DNA of 64,000 nucleotides from Flavobacteriaceae bacterium (lineage in GTDB: Bacteria > Bacteroidota > Bacteroidia > Flavobacteriales > Flavobacteriaceae): assembly GCA_030683815.1 (NCBI GenBank), contig JAUXPJ010000011.1:38203-102202 (forward strand), written 5' to 3'. Below are positions 28,394 through 38,300 of the stretch, in pieces. Positions within the stretch are counted from its first letter, which is position 1; each line of letters opens with the position of its first letter. The notes under the pieces are model-generated. The model was not told the origin of the DNA and did no database searches. It was given only the letters and a program-made list of their open reading frames with translations. Both the position numbers and the translations under genes were made by a program.

Positions 28394-28426
28394 AAAAACA
28401 CTCTTAATTGCTAAGAGTGTTTTTTT
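28394..28426 (+). terminator. Rho-independent terminator after the TonB receptor gene
   Basis: AAAAACACTCTTA and TAAGAGTGTTTTT form a 13-bp stem with a five-base loop, and the T-run extends past the stem. It lies 27 bp past the receptor stop and upstream of the atpD promoter. Confidence 0.9.
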
Positions 28427-28471
28427 ATTAAAAAACAAAAAAATAATAATTCAACTTTTAAAACAAAAAGT

Positions 28472-28479
28472 TACCTTTG
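28472..28479 (+). promoter_or_regulatory. candidate -7 box for atpD
   Basis: TACCTTTG matches TAnnTTTG, lies after the terminator and 53 bp before the atpD start. No TTG at -33 spacing was found. Confidence 0.5.
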
Positions 28480-28502
28480 CCCCACGAAAAAAAGACTGAT
28501 AA

Positions 28503-30047
<1,545 letters not shown>

Positions 30048-30057
30048 TAAAGAAATT

Positions 30058-30336
30058 ATGTTTTTAGAAATTGTATCTCCAGAAGCAACCTTGTTTAAAT
30101 CAGAAGTTGAAACTGTTTTTGTTCCGGGAGTAAACGGAGAATTTCAAATGTTGGATAATCACGCTCCAATTGTTTCGATTTTGGGTAAAGGTGAAATTAA
30201 GTTCAGAGGAAAAGCAATAGAAATTGCAGAACAACATGAAAGTAAATTTAAAAAGGTAAACGATTTATATGTTTTACCTATCAATAGCGGAACTATTGAA
30301 TTAAAAGCAAATAAGCTTATTATTTTAGTTGATTAA
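30058..30336 (+). CDS. atpC: F1 ATP synthase subunit epsilon
   Basis: A 92-residue epsilon subunit. MFLEIVSPEATLFKSEVETV and GVNGEFQMLDNHAPIVSIL are the conserved beta-sandwich of AtpC. The protein ends soon after that domain (NKLIILVD) and so lacks the two C-terminal helices found in E. coli epsilon, which inhibit ATP hydrolysis; the short form is the norm in this phylum. It couples rotation in the central stalk. It follows atpD in the same operon. Confidence 0.95.
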   Translation: MFLEIVSPEATLFKSEVETVFVPGVNGEFQMLDNHAPIVSILGKGEIKFRGKAIEIAEQHESKFKKVNDLYVLPINSGTIELKANKLIILVD

Positions 30337-30360
30337 AATTTCATCCCAATAATTCATAAA

Positions 30361-30388
30361 AAAAACTCCGAGATTTCTCGGAGTTTTT
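30361..30388. terminator. bidirectional Rho-independent terminator
   Basis: AAAAACTCCGAGA and TCTCGGAGTTTTT form a long GC-rich stem with a short loop, flanked by A- and T-runs. Placed between convergent atpC and rseP, it can serve both strands. Confidence 0.9.
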
Positions 30389-30410
30389 TTGCTTTATAAA
30401 CGATAGATGT

Positions 30411-31736
30411 TTAGCTGAACAACTTCACCACATCATTTCCGTTGGCTAATATCAGCAGGGAAATCAATAATAAAAATCCGGTAATTTGTGCGTATTCCAA
30501 AAATTTATCACTTGGTTTTTTGCCGGTTATCATTTCAAATAACGTGAAAACCACATGTCCGCCATCCAAAGCAGGAATCGGCAGTAAATTCATAAAAGCA
30601 AGCATGATTGATAAAAATGCGGTGATTGACCAAAATGCAGCCCAGCTCCACGTTGACGGGAAAATACTTCCGATGGCAATAAACCCACCGATACTGGTAG
30701 CGCCTTTTTTGGTAAATACGTATTTAAATTGCGACATAAAATCGTGCAAAGTCCAATACGCCATTTTACTGCCTTCGGTAATACTGGCTGCAAAAGAAAA
30801 ATCTTTGTGTTGAAATCCGACGATATCAGCAGCAGGAACTTTTGGAAAAACACCCACTTTGTTTTCTGCATCAGGTTGAATGACAGCATTAATCATTTCA
30901 CCATCTCTTAAATAGGAGATTTCAAAAGCTTGCTTTGGTTGATTATTTTTTACGGCATCAGTAAAATCATTCCAAAATTGAATCGGATTTCCATTGATGC
31001 TCATAATGCTGTCTTTTTTTGCCAAACCAGCCAAAGATGCCGGAGAATTAGGTATAACCGAATCAATTACCGCGTAAAATCTTGGATTGAAGGGCTTTAA
31101 AACGCCTTTTTCCCACATCGTTTTACCAATATTTTCCGGAATATCAATAATTTGGTTGATTCCATCTTCATGTAAAACTTCTATTGATTGAACGGGTCTT
31201 AAGAATAAATATTTGTTAATATCCATAATATCTTCAGGAGCCTCATTGTTGATTTTTAAAATGTTATCTCCATCTTTAAAACCTAAAGATTTGAATTCGC
31301 TATCAATTGAAAATCCGTATTTTACATCTTTATGGGTAGAAAAATCGGTTCCCCATACAAAGAGAATCATGATGTAAATTAAGATTCCCAAAATAAAGTT
31401 CACGGTTACACCGCCCAACATAATGATGAGACGTTGCCAAGCTGGTTTAGAACGAAACTCCCAAGGTTTAGCGGGTAGTTTCATTTGTTCAGTATCCAAG
31501 CTTTCATCAATCATTCCTGAGATTTTTACATATCCGCCTAAAGGAATCCAGCCAATACCATAAACGGTTTCACCAATTTTCTTTTTAAATATAGAGTACT
31601 TATAATCAAAAAATAAATAAAATTTTTCTACCCGTGTTTTAAAAATTTTGGCAGGAATAAAATGTCCTAATTCATGCAATACAATTAAAATTGATAAACT
31701 CAAGATAAACTGAGTCGCTTTTATCAAAATATCCAT
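30411..31736 (-). CDS. rseP: site-2 zinc protease RseP
   Basis: An intramembrane metalloprotease of the RseP/S2P family. LIVLHELGHFIPA contains the catalytic HExxH, and the C-terminal MNLLPIPALDGGH supplies the second zinc-ligand motif (N-x-x-P-x-P-x-L-D-G). One or two PDZ domains lie between (e.g. PNSPASLAGLAKKDSIMSING). In other bacteria RseP cleaves anti-sigma factors and remnant signal peptides. I start at the ATG at 31736 (MDILIKATQF), 441 residues, so that the first membrane helix begins close to the N-terminus. Confidence 0.95.
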   Translation of the reverse strand: MDILIKATQFILSLSILIVLHELGHFIPAKIFKTRVEKFYLFFDYKYSIFKKKIGETVYGIGWIPLGGYVKISGMIDESLDTEQMKLPAKPWEFRSKPAWQRLIIMLGGVTVNFILGILIYIMILFVWGTDFSTHKDVKYGFSIDSEFKSLGFKDGDNILKINNEAPEDIMDINKYLFLRPVQSIEVLHEDGINQIIDIPENIGKTMWEKGVLKPFNPRFYAVIDSVIPNSPASLAGLAKKDSIMSINGNPIQFWNDFTDAVKNNQPKQAFEISYLRDGEMINAVIQPDAENKVGVFPKVPAADIVGFQHKDFSFAASITEGSKMAYWTLHDFMSQFKYVFTKKGATSIGGFIAIGSIFPSTWSWAAFWSITAFLSIMLAFMNLLPIPALDGGHVVFTLFEMITGKKPSDKFLEYAQITGFLLLISLLILANGNDVVKLFS

Positions 31737-31863
31737 TTCGTAAATTTTAAATTTAAATTCGCACAAATATACAGTTTTATGTTGAGGTCATTCAACTGTA
31801 ATCCCATATTTTAACAAAGTTATAACCCTTTTATTTTAACTTCAAATTACCTGACATTTATCA

Positions 31864-31895
31864 TTGTTTAGAATCATTCTAATTTAGTATCTTTG
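31864..31895 (+). promoter_or_regulatory. feoAB promoter with overlapping iron-type operator
   Basis: TTG (31864-31866) and TATCTTTG (31888-31895) are 21 bp apart, the -33/-7 arrangement of Bacteroidota promoters, 29 bp before feoA. Between them lies the perfect palindrome TTAGAATCATTCTAA (31868-31882), which would be occluded by or block RNA polymerase. It fits a Fur- or DtxR-family iron repressor site; the regulator is not in the window. Confidence 0.7.
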
Positions 31896-31924
31896 TCGTT
31901 CAATAAAGTATAACCTATAATTTT

Positions 31925-32149
31925 ATGTGTACAGTTGCTAATATGTTAGTAGGAGAAAAAGGAATAATTACTGATTTATCTCTAGATCATGTTCCTTTAA
32001 ATTTATTGGAGATGGGCTGTTTGCCTGGAAATGAATTGGAATTAGTACAATTAGCGCCACTAAAAGATCCGCTTTATTTGAGAATTGACCATACCTATTT
32101 AGCCATTAGAAAAGAAACGGCCATTCATATCGAAATTACCAAGATTTAG
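31925..32149 (+). CDS. feoA: ferrous iron transport protein A
   Basis: A 74-residue SH3-like cytoplasmic accessory protein of ferrous iron uptake. The start CTVANMLVGEKGIITDL and the following LLEMGCLPGNELELVQLAPL match the FeoA core, and the end ALRKETA-type (LAIRKETAIHIEI) is the usual last strand. It precedes feoB by 4 bp (ATG at 32154) and shares its promoter, which overlaps an iron-type palindrome. FeoA is thought to modulate FeoB. Confidence 0.94.
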   Translation: MCTVANMLVGEKGIITDLSLDHVPLNLLEMGCLPGNELELVQLAPLKDPLYLRIDHTYLAIRKETAIHIEITKI

Positions 32150-32153
32150 ATTG

Positions 32154-34262
32154 ATGAAAAAAAATAAGGAAATAAAAATTTCTTTAGTCGGAAATCCAAA
32201 TACAGGTAAAACATCCCTTTTTAACGTATTAACCGGTTTAAACCAAAAAGTGGGTAACTATCCTGGTATTACTGTAGATAAAAAACAAGGTATTTGTAAA
32301 CTATCTGATAAATTTAATGGAATTGTAACAGATTTACCGGGTACTTACAGCATCAATCCAACTTCAATTGATGAATCTATTGTTTTAGATACTTTGTTAA
32401 ATTTTCAAAATGATGATTATCCGGATGTGGTGGTGGTGGTGGCTGAAGTTGAAAATTTAAAAAGAAATTTACTGCTCTTTACTCAAATCAAAGATTTAGA
32501 AATTCCAACGATTTTGGCGATTAATATGTCAGATCAAATGAAAAGAAAAGGCATTTCATTGGATTTGGAAATTTTAGAACACGAATTAAAAACCAAAGTA
32601 GTATTAATAAGCGCTCGTAAAATCATCGGAATTGATGATTTAAAAGAAGCGATTATTAATTACAAATCATTTGATACTACCCCAGTCGCATCTATTACTC
32701 ATAGAATGGATCATGATTTTTTTGAAGAGGTAAAACAGCAATTTTCAAATAAGTATTCTTTATATAAAACATGGTTGCTCATTACACAGCATCAATCTGC
32801 CAATTTTATTTCTGATGATGAGCATAAGAAGATCCATCACTTTATAAGTGACATTAAAAAAATAGAAAAATTACAGCACAGAGAAACTATTTTACGATAT
32901 GCGGTAATTAATGAAATTCTTAAAAAAGGATATCAAATCAACCGAAAAGAAGGAACTGATTTAAGAGCATTTTTAGATAAAATCTTGACTCATAAATTCT
33001 TCGGATACTTTTTATTTGCTTTTATTTTATTAGCCATCTTTCAATCGGTTTTTAATTTAGCAGCTTATCCGATGAACTTTATTGATTCGTCATTTGCGCA
33101 AATCAGTAATTATTTACAAACAAAACTTCCCGAAGGGCCATTTTCAAGTTTAATAAGTGAAGGAATAATTCCAGGAATCAGCGGAATTGTTATTTTCATA
33201 CCTCAAATAGCCATTCTCTTTTTCTTTATTGCTGTTTTAGAAGAAACAGGATATATGAGCAGAGTGGTTTTTTTGATGGATAAAGTGATGCGTCGTTTTG
33301 GACTGAGCGGAAAAAGTATTATTCCGTTAATTTCTGGAACTGCCTGTGCTGTACCTGCAATTATGGCAACACGAAATATCAACAATTGGAAAGAGCGTTT
33401 AATTACTATTTTAGTAACTCCATTTGTTACTTGTTCTGCTCGTTTACCGGTTTACGCCATTATTATTGCGGTAATAATACCCGATACAATGGTTTATAAA
33501 GTTTTCAATTTGCAGGGTTTGGTCATGATGATATTGTATTTAATTGGTTTTGCAACGGCCATTATAGCTGCTTATATTTTACATAAAACAATTCGATTAG
33601 AACAGCATTCATTTTTCGTAATTGAAATGCCAAACTACAAATTACCTTCTTTAAAAAATGTATTTTTTACGGTAATTGAAAAAACCAAAGCTTTTGTATT
33701 TGATGCCGGTAAAATAATTTTATCGATATCAATTATACTTTGGTTTTTGGCTTCTAACGGGCCAGAATCTTATAAAAATGCTGAAAAATTAGTCAAAGCG
33801 CAGCAAGTTGAAAATATCAATGATGAGAATTTTGAGCAACAATTAGCATCATATAAATTACAGAACTCTTATATCGGAATATTAGGTAAAACCATAGAAC
33901 CGGTACTTGCGCCATTGGGCTATGATTGGAAAATTGGGATTGCCATTATCAGCTCATTTGCAGCCAGAGAAGTTTTTGTGTCAACATTAGCCACTATTTA
34001 CAGTGTTGAAAGTGATGAACAATTTACGACCATCAAAGAAAGAATGGCAGCAGAACAAAACCCAATAACAAAACAAAAACGATTTAATCTGCCAACAGGA
34101 ATGTCCTTGTTAATTTTTTATGCCTTTGCCTTACAATGCGCCAGTACTATAGCAGTCGTAAAACGGGAAACAAAAAGCTGGAAATGGCCTGTTATTCAGT
34201 TCTTCGGTATGGGAATCATTGCTTATGTATTGGCGTTTTTAACCTATAATTTCTTTCAATAA
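32154..34262 (+). CDS. feoB: ferrous iron transporter FeoB
   Basis: A 702-residue GTP-gated Fe2+ permease. The N-terminal G domain has GNPNTGKTSLFN (P loop), TDLPGTYSINP (G2/G3) and INMSDQMKRKG (in the NxxD position, here N-M-S-D). The membrane half carries two conserved Gate-like domains, LISGTACAVPAIMATR and FVTCSARLPVYA. I use the ATG at 32154; a TTG three bases upstream is a less likely start. Transcribed with feoA and the tiny Cys-rich gene at 34264. Confidence 0.96.
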   Translation: MKKNKEIKISLVGNPNTGKTSLFNVLTGLNQKVGNYPGITVDKKQGICKLSDKFNGIVTDLPGTYSINPTSIDESIVLDTLLNFQNDDYPDVVVVVAEVENLKRNLLLFTQIKDLEIPTILAINMSDQMKRKGISLDLEILEHELKTKVVLISARKIIGIDDLKEAIINYKSFDTTPVASITHRMDHDFFEEVKQQFSNKYSLYKTWLLITQHQSANFISDDEHKKIHHFISDIKKIEKLQHRETILRYAVINEILKKGYQINRKEGTDLRAFLDKILTHKFFGYFLFAFILLAIFQSVFNLAAYPMNFIDSSFAQISNYLQTKLPEGPFSSLISEGIIPGISGIVIFIPQIAILFFFIAVLEETGYMSRVVFLMDKVMRRFGLSGKSIIPLISGTACAVPAIMATRNINNWKERLITILVTPFVTCSARLPVYAIIIAVIIPDTMVYKVFNLQGLVMMILYLIGFATAIIAAYILHKTIRLEQHSFFVIEMPNYKLPSLKNVFFTVIEKTKAFVFDAGKIILSISIILWFLASNGPESYKNAEKLVKAQQVENINDENFEQQLASYKLQNSYIGILGKTIEPVLAPLGYDWKIGIAIISSFAAREVFVSTLATIYSVESDEQFTTIKERMAAEQNPITKQKRFNLPTGMSLLIFYAFALQCASTIAVVKRETKSWKWPVIQFFGMGIIAYVLAFLTYNFFQ

Positions 34263-34263
34263 G

Positions 34264-34383
34264 ATGCAGGAAATCTTGGTATATATTGCTATTTTATTTG
34301 CAGTTCTATTTTTAATTAGAAAATTCTTTCTCCCGTCAAAAAAGAAAAAAAATGGCTGCGAAACCAATTGTGATTGTCATTAA
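34264..34383 (+). CDS. FeoB-associated Cys-rich membrane peptide
   Basis: A 39-residue peptide beginning one base after feoB. It has a single transmembrane helix (MQEILVYIAILFAVLFLI), a basic stretch (SKKKKN) and a Cys-rich C-terminus, NGCETNCDCH. Small Cys-rich proteins of this shape follow feoB in many bacteria and are annotated as FeoB-associated; they may play the part of FeoC or bind iron. The very close spacing supports translation coupling with feoB. Confidence 0.8.
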   Translation: MQEILVYIAILFAVLFLIRKFFLPSKKKKNGCETNCDCH

Positions 34384-34387
34384 TATT

Positions 34388-35209
34388 TTAGCTCAAACCT
34401 ACATCTAAAGTCATCATCACAATAAATCCTGCTATAAATCCAAGCGTTGCAATATCAGTATATTTGTCTCTTTGTGTTTCTGGTATCACTTCTTCTACCA
34501 CCACAAAAATCATAGCACCCGCGGCAAAAGCTAAAGCATAAGGTAAAATCGGCTGAAAAGTGATTACTGCCCAAGCACCTATTACTGCTGCAATTGGTTC
34601 AACCATAGCTGATGCTTGCCCGTACATAAAACTTTTTCTTCTGCTAACGCCTTGACGTCTTAATGGCATAGAAACAGCAAACCCTTCCGGAAAATTTTGT
34701 AAACCTATACCTATAGCTAAAGCAACAGCTCCACCAATCGTAGCGCCATCAAAACCGGCGGCAACGCCACCAAATAAAACACCAACCGCCAATCCTTCTG
34801 GGATATTATGAAGTGTAATAGCCAAAACTAATAAAGTTGTTTTATGCCAGGGCGTTTTAACACCTTCTTTTTCTGCTTCTCTAAAATTGATGTGTAAATG
34901 TGGTAAAATTTTATCGAGTCCGAATAAGAATAAAGCGCCCAAAGCAAAACCAACTACTGCCGGAATTACTTTTACAAATCCTTCACCAGGACTCATTTCA
35001 ATTCCCGGTGCCAATAAACTCCAGAAACTTGCAGCCACCATAACTCCGCCGGTAAATCCCAGCATACCATCAAAAACCGCTCTGTTCATTCCTTTAAAGA
35101 AAAAAACCATTGAAGCGCCTAAAGCTGTTAGAAACCAAGTAAATAAAGTGGCATAGAAAGCCGCCAAAATGGGATTAATACTCCCAAAATAATCAATAAT
35201 TTCCTGCAT
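34388..35209 (-). CDS. ZIP-family divalent metal transporter
   Basis: A 273-residue integral membrane protein of the ZIP (GufA-like) family, with about eight hydrophobic spans. The conserved metal-site helix is HNIPEGLAVGVLFG, and the paired one is QNFPEGFAVSMPL. A His-containing loop (HLHINFREAEKEG) lies between the third and fourth spans. It probably carries Zn2+ (possibly Fe2+ or Mn2+). It converges with the feo transcript, ending 5 bp past the Cys-rich peptide gene. Confidence 0.9.
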   Translation of the reverse strand: MQEIIDYFGSINPILAAFYATLFTWFLTALGASMVFFFKGMNRAVFDGMLGFTGGVMVAASFWSLLAPGIEMSPGEGFVKVIPAVVGFALGALFLFGLDKILPHLHINFREAEKEGVKTPWHKTTLLVLAITLHNIPEGLAVGVLFGGVAAGFDGATIGGAVALAIGIGLQNFPEGFAVSMPLRRQGVSRRKSFMYGQASAMVEPIAAVIGAWAVITFQPILPYALAFAAGAMIFVVVEEVIPETQRDKYTDIATLGFIAGFIVMMTLDVGLS

Positions 35210-35371
35210 CCTTGCTCAATATTTTAAACTAATTTAGTGTTTATTATCAACTTAATACATGCTATATTTGCCTTTTGTGACTTAAAACGTACTTTTGTAC
35301 AATACTAAGCAATGAAATTGAATCTATAAAATTGCAGTTATAGAAATAAACTATTAAATGTATCATTTGTA

Positions 35372-38300
35372 ATGAAGTATAATTATAATGAAATTGAAGC
35401 CAAATGGCAAAAATATTGGGCTGAACACCAAACTTTTAAAGCAGAAAATAATTCAGAAAAACCCAAGTTTTATGTGTTGGATATGTTTCCGTATCCATCG
35501 GGTGCTGGTTTACATGTCGGACATCCGTTGGGATATATCGCTTCCGATATTTATGCCAGATATAAACGATTAAAGGGCTTTAATGTGTTGCATCCGCAAG
35601 GATATGATTCCTTCGGATTACCGGCTGAGCAATATGCGATTCAAACAGGACAACATCCAGCCATAACCACCGAAGAAAATATAAAAACCTATCGTCGCCA
35701 ACTCGATAAAATCGGTTTTTCATTTGATTGGTCACGCGAAGTGCGCACTTCAAACCCAGATTATTACCAATGGACGCAATGGATTTTTATCCAGCTTTAT
35801 AATTCTTATTATTGTAAAGATGCCAATCAGGCTAGACCGATTGCAGAATTAGCAGCCGTTTTTAAAATAGAAGGAAATATTAGAATTAATGCTGCTTGCG
35901 ATGATGATACCACCATTTTTTCTTCGGATGATTGGAATACTTTTTCAAAAAAAGAACAGCAAATTATTTTAGCCAAATACCGATTAACCTATTTGTCAGA
36001 ATCCGAAGTTAACTGGTGTCCGGCATTGGGAACCGTTTTAGCTAATGATGAAATAGTAAATGGCGTTTCTGAACGCGGTGGCCACCCGATTGTTCGAAAA
36101 AAAATGAAGCAATGGAGTATGCGAATTTCTGCTTACGCACAACGCTTGTTAGACGGATTGCAAACCATCGATTGGCCACAGCCACTAAAAGATTCTCAAA
36201 CCAATTGGATTGGACGATCAGAAGGAGCATCAGTAGTATTCAAAGTCCTATCCCCAACCCTTTCCGAAGGAAAGGGAGTTAAGGATGTTGGATATTTAAC
36301 AGGAAATCCTGAAATAGCTCATTTATTGTTGGAAAAAGCAAAAGAAATGAGAGCCAATCCTACTCAAGCGGAAGCAATACTTTGGGAACAATTAAAAAGC
36401 AAAAACTTAGAACTTAAATTTAGACAACAGCATTTAATAGGAGATTTTATAGTTGATTTTGTTTGTTTGTCTAAAAAGTTAATTATAGAAGTTGATGGAA
36501 AAATTCACGATTTTCAAGTTGAAAAGGATGAAGAAAGAACTAAAATACTTGAAGATAAAGGATATAAAATAATTCGTTTTAAAAATAAAGAAGTTATTGG
36601 GAATATTGATAAAGTAATTTCTAAAATTGAAAATGAATTAAAAGTCCTTCCCTTTGGGAAGGATTTAGGATGGGAAAATAAAGTCCTATCCCCAACCCTT
36701 TCCGAAGGAAAGGGAGTGAACTTTGATAATGATGAATTTGAAAAAAGAAAAAGTCCTTCCCTTGGGGAAGGATTTAGGATGGGAGATTTAGGATGGGATA
36801 TCGAAGTTTTTACTACTCGTCCGGATACTATTTTTGGGGTTTCATTTATGACCTTGGCTCCAGAACACGAATTGGTATTAAAAATTACTACGGATGAATA
36901 TCTTCCAAAAGTTCGAGAATATATAACCAAAACGGCTGGCAGAAGTGAGCGCGAAAGAATGGCTGATGTAAAAACCATTTCGGGTCAATTTACAGGCGCT
37001 TATGCCATTCATCCTTTTACCGATGAAAAAATTCCGATTTGGATTGGCGATTATGTGTTGGCTTCTTACGGTACCGGTGCAGTGATGTCGGTTCCTTGCG
37101 GTGACCAACGCGATTACGATTTTGCTAAATATTTTGAAATTCCAATTCCAAATATTTTTGCAGATGTTGATATTTCTACAGAGGCATTTTCTGATAAAGA
37201 AAACACCTTCATTACCAATTCGGATTTTCTTAACGGACTCAATTATAAACAAGCCACTCAAAAAGTAATAGAAAAGTTAGAGGAAAAAGGAATAGGAAAA
37301 CGTAAAATAAATTACCGTTTGCGCGATGCTGTTTTTTCGCGTCAGCGTTATTGGGGAGAACCGTTTCCGGTGTATTATGTTGATGATATTCCTCAGATGA
37401 TTGAGGAGAAATATTTGCCCATTATTTTACCCGAAGTAGAAAATTATTTACCAACCGAAGACGGAAGACCGCCTTTAGGAAATGCCACTCATTGGGCGTG
37501 GTGTACTCAGACAAATACGATTGTAAGTAATGATAAAATAAGTCCCCCTTCGGGTGATTTAGGGGGAGTTTTCCCTTTAGAATTGAACACCATGCCGGGT
37601 TGGGCAGGATCATCCTGGTATTTTAATCGATATATGGATGCGCACAATTCAACTGAATTTGCCGGTAAAGAAGCGCTAAATTATTGGAAAGAGGTCGATT
37701 TATATATTGGTGGTTCTGAACATGCAACCGGACATTTATTGTATGCGCGTTTTTGGCAAAAGTTTTTGTTTGATTTAGGATTGGTACCAGTAGATGAATT
37801 TGCCAGAAAACTCATCAACCAAGGAATGATTTTGGGGATGAGTGCGTTTGTTTATAGAATAAGTAATCTTGGTTCTTCTGGTTTTAGAGATAAATTAGGT
37901 AGAGATTCAGTTGGTAATTTTTCAAATAAACTCTTTGTTTCTAGTCTATATTATAAAGAATTAATCAAAATATTCGAAAACCTAAGGATAGAAAGTACAT
38001 CAAGTTTGGATTTCAGAAGAAATGGAGTGTTTTTTCGCGATCAAAAAATTGAAAACGATATTTTGAACAATTTTGGATTAGAATTATATAGATACACAAC
38101 TAGTAACACATTAAGTTTATCTTTATATGCAAACTCAATTATACCTATTCATGTAGATATAAGCTTCCTTAAAGGTCTGACAGATGAATTAAATATTGAG
38201 GCCTTTAAAAATTCTAGAGAAGAATATAAGAATGCTATTTTCATCGGTGAAAATGGAAAAATCCTATCCCCAACCCTTTCCGAAGGAAAGGGAGTAAGTA

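Larger units (their letters stand above)
36244..36799 (+). mobile_element. DUF559-type nuclease cassette inserted in leuS
   Basis: An in-frame insertion of about 185 codons between VVFKV and DIEVFTTRPDT of the LeuRS editing domain. It holds LLLEKAKEMRANPTQAEAIL and later GDFIVDFVCLSKKLIIEVDG, a Vsr-like PD-(D/E)xK fold with the E-V-D metal motif, typical of the DUF559 family. It is bracketed by hairpin repeats: CCCTTTCCGAAGGAAAGGG at 36260-36278 and 36697-36715, and TCCTTCCC(T)TTGGGAAGGA types at ~36645 and ~36753. DUF559 proteins usually stand alone at ~120 residues. No intein splicing motifs (Cys/Ser first residue, His-Asn end) are evident, so the domain is probably translated as part of LeuRS. 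Confidence 0.8.

Noticed and set aside
36244..36799. An intein in LeuRS
   Set aside because: No Cys/Ser at the start, no His-Asn at the end and no Hint-domain blocks; the DUF559 fold is not an intein or LAGLIDADG domain.
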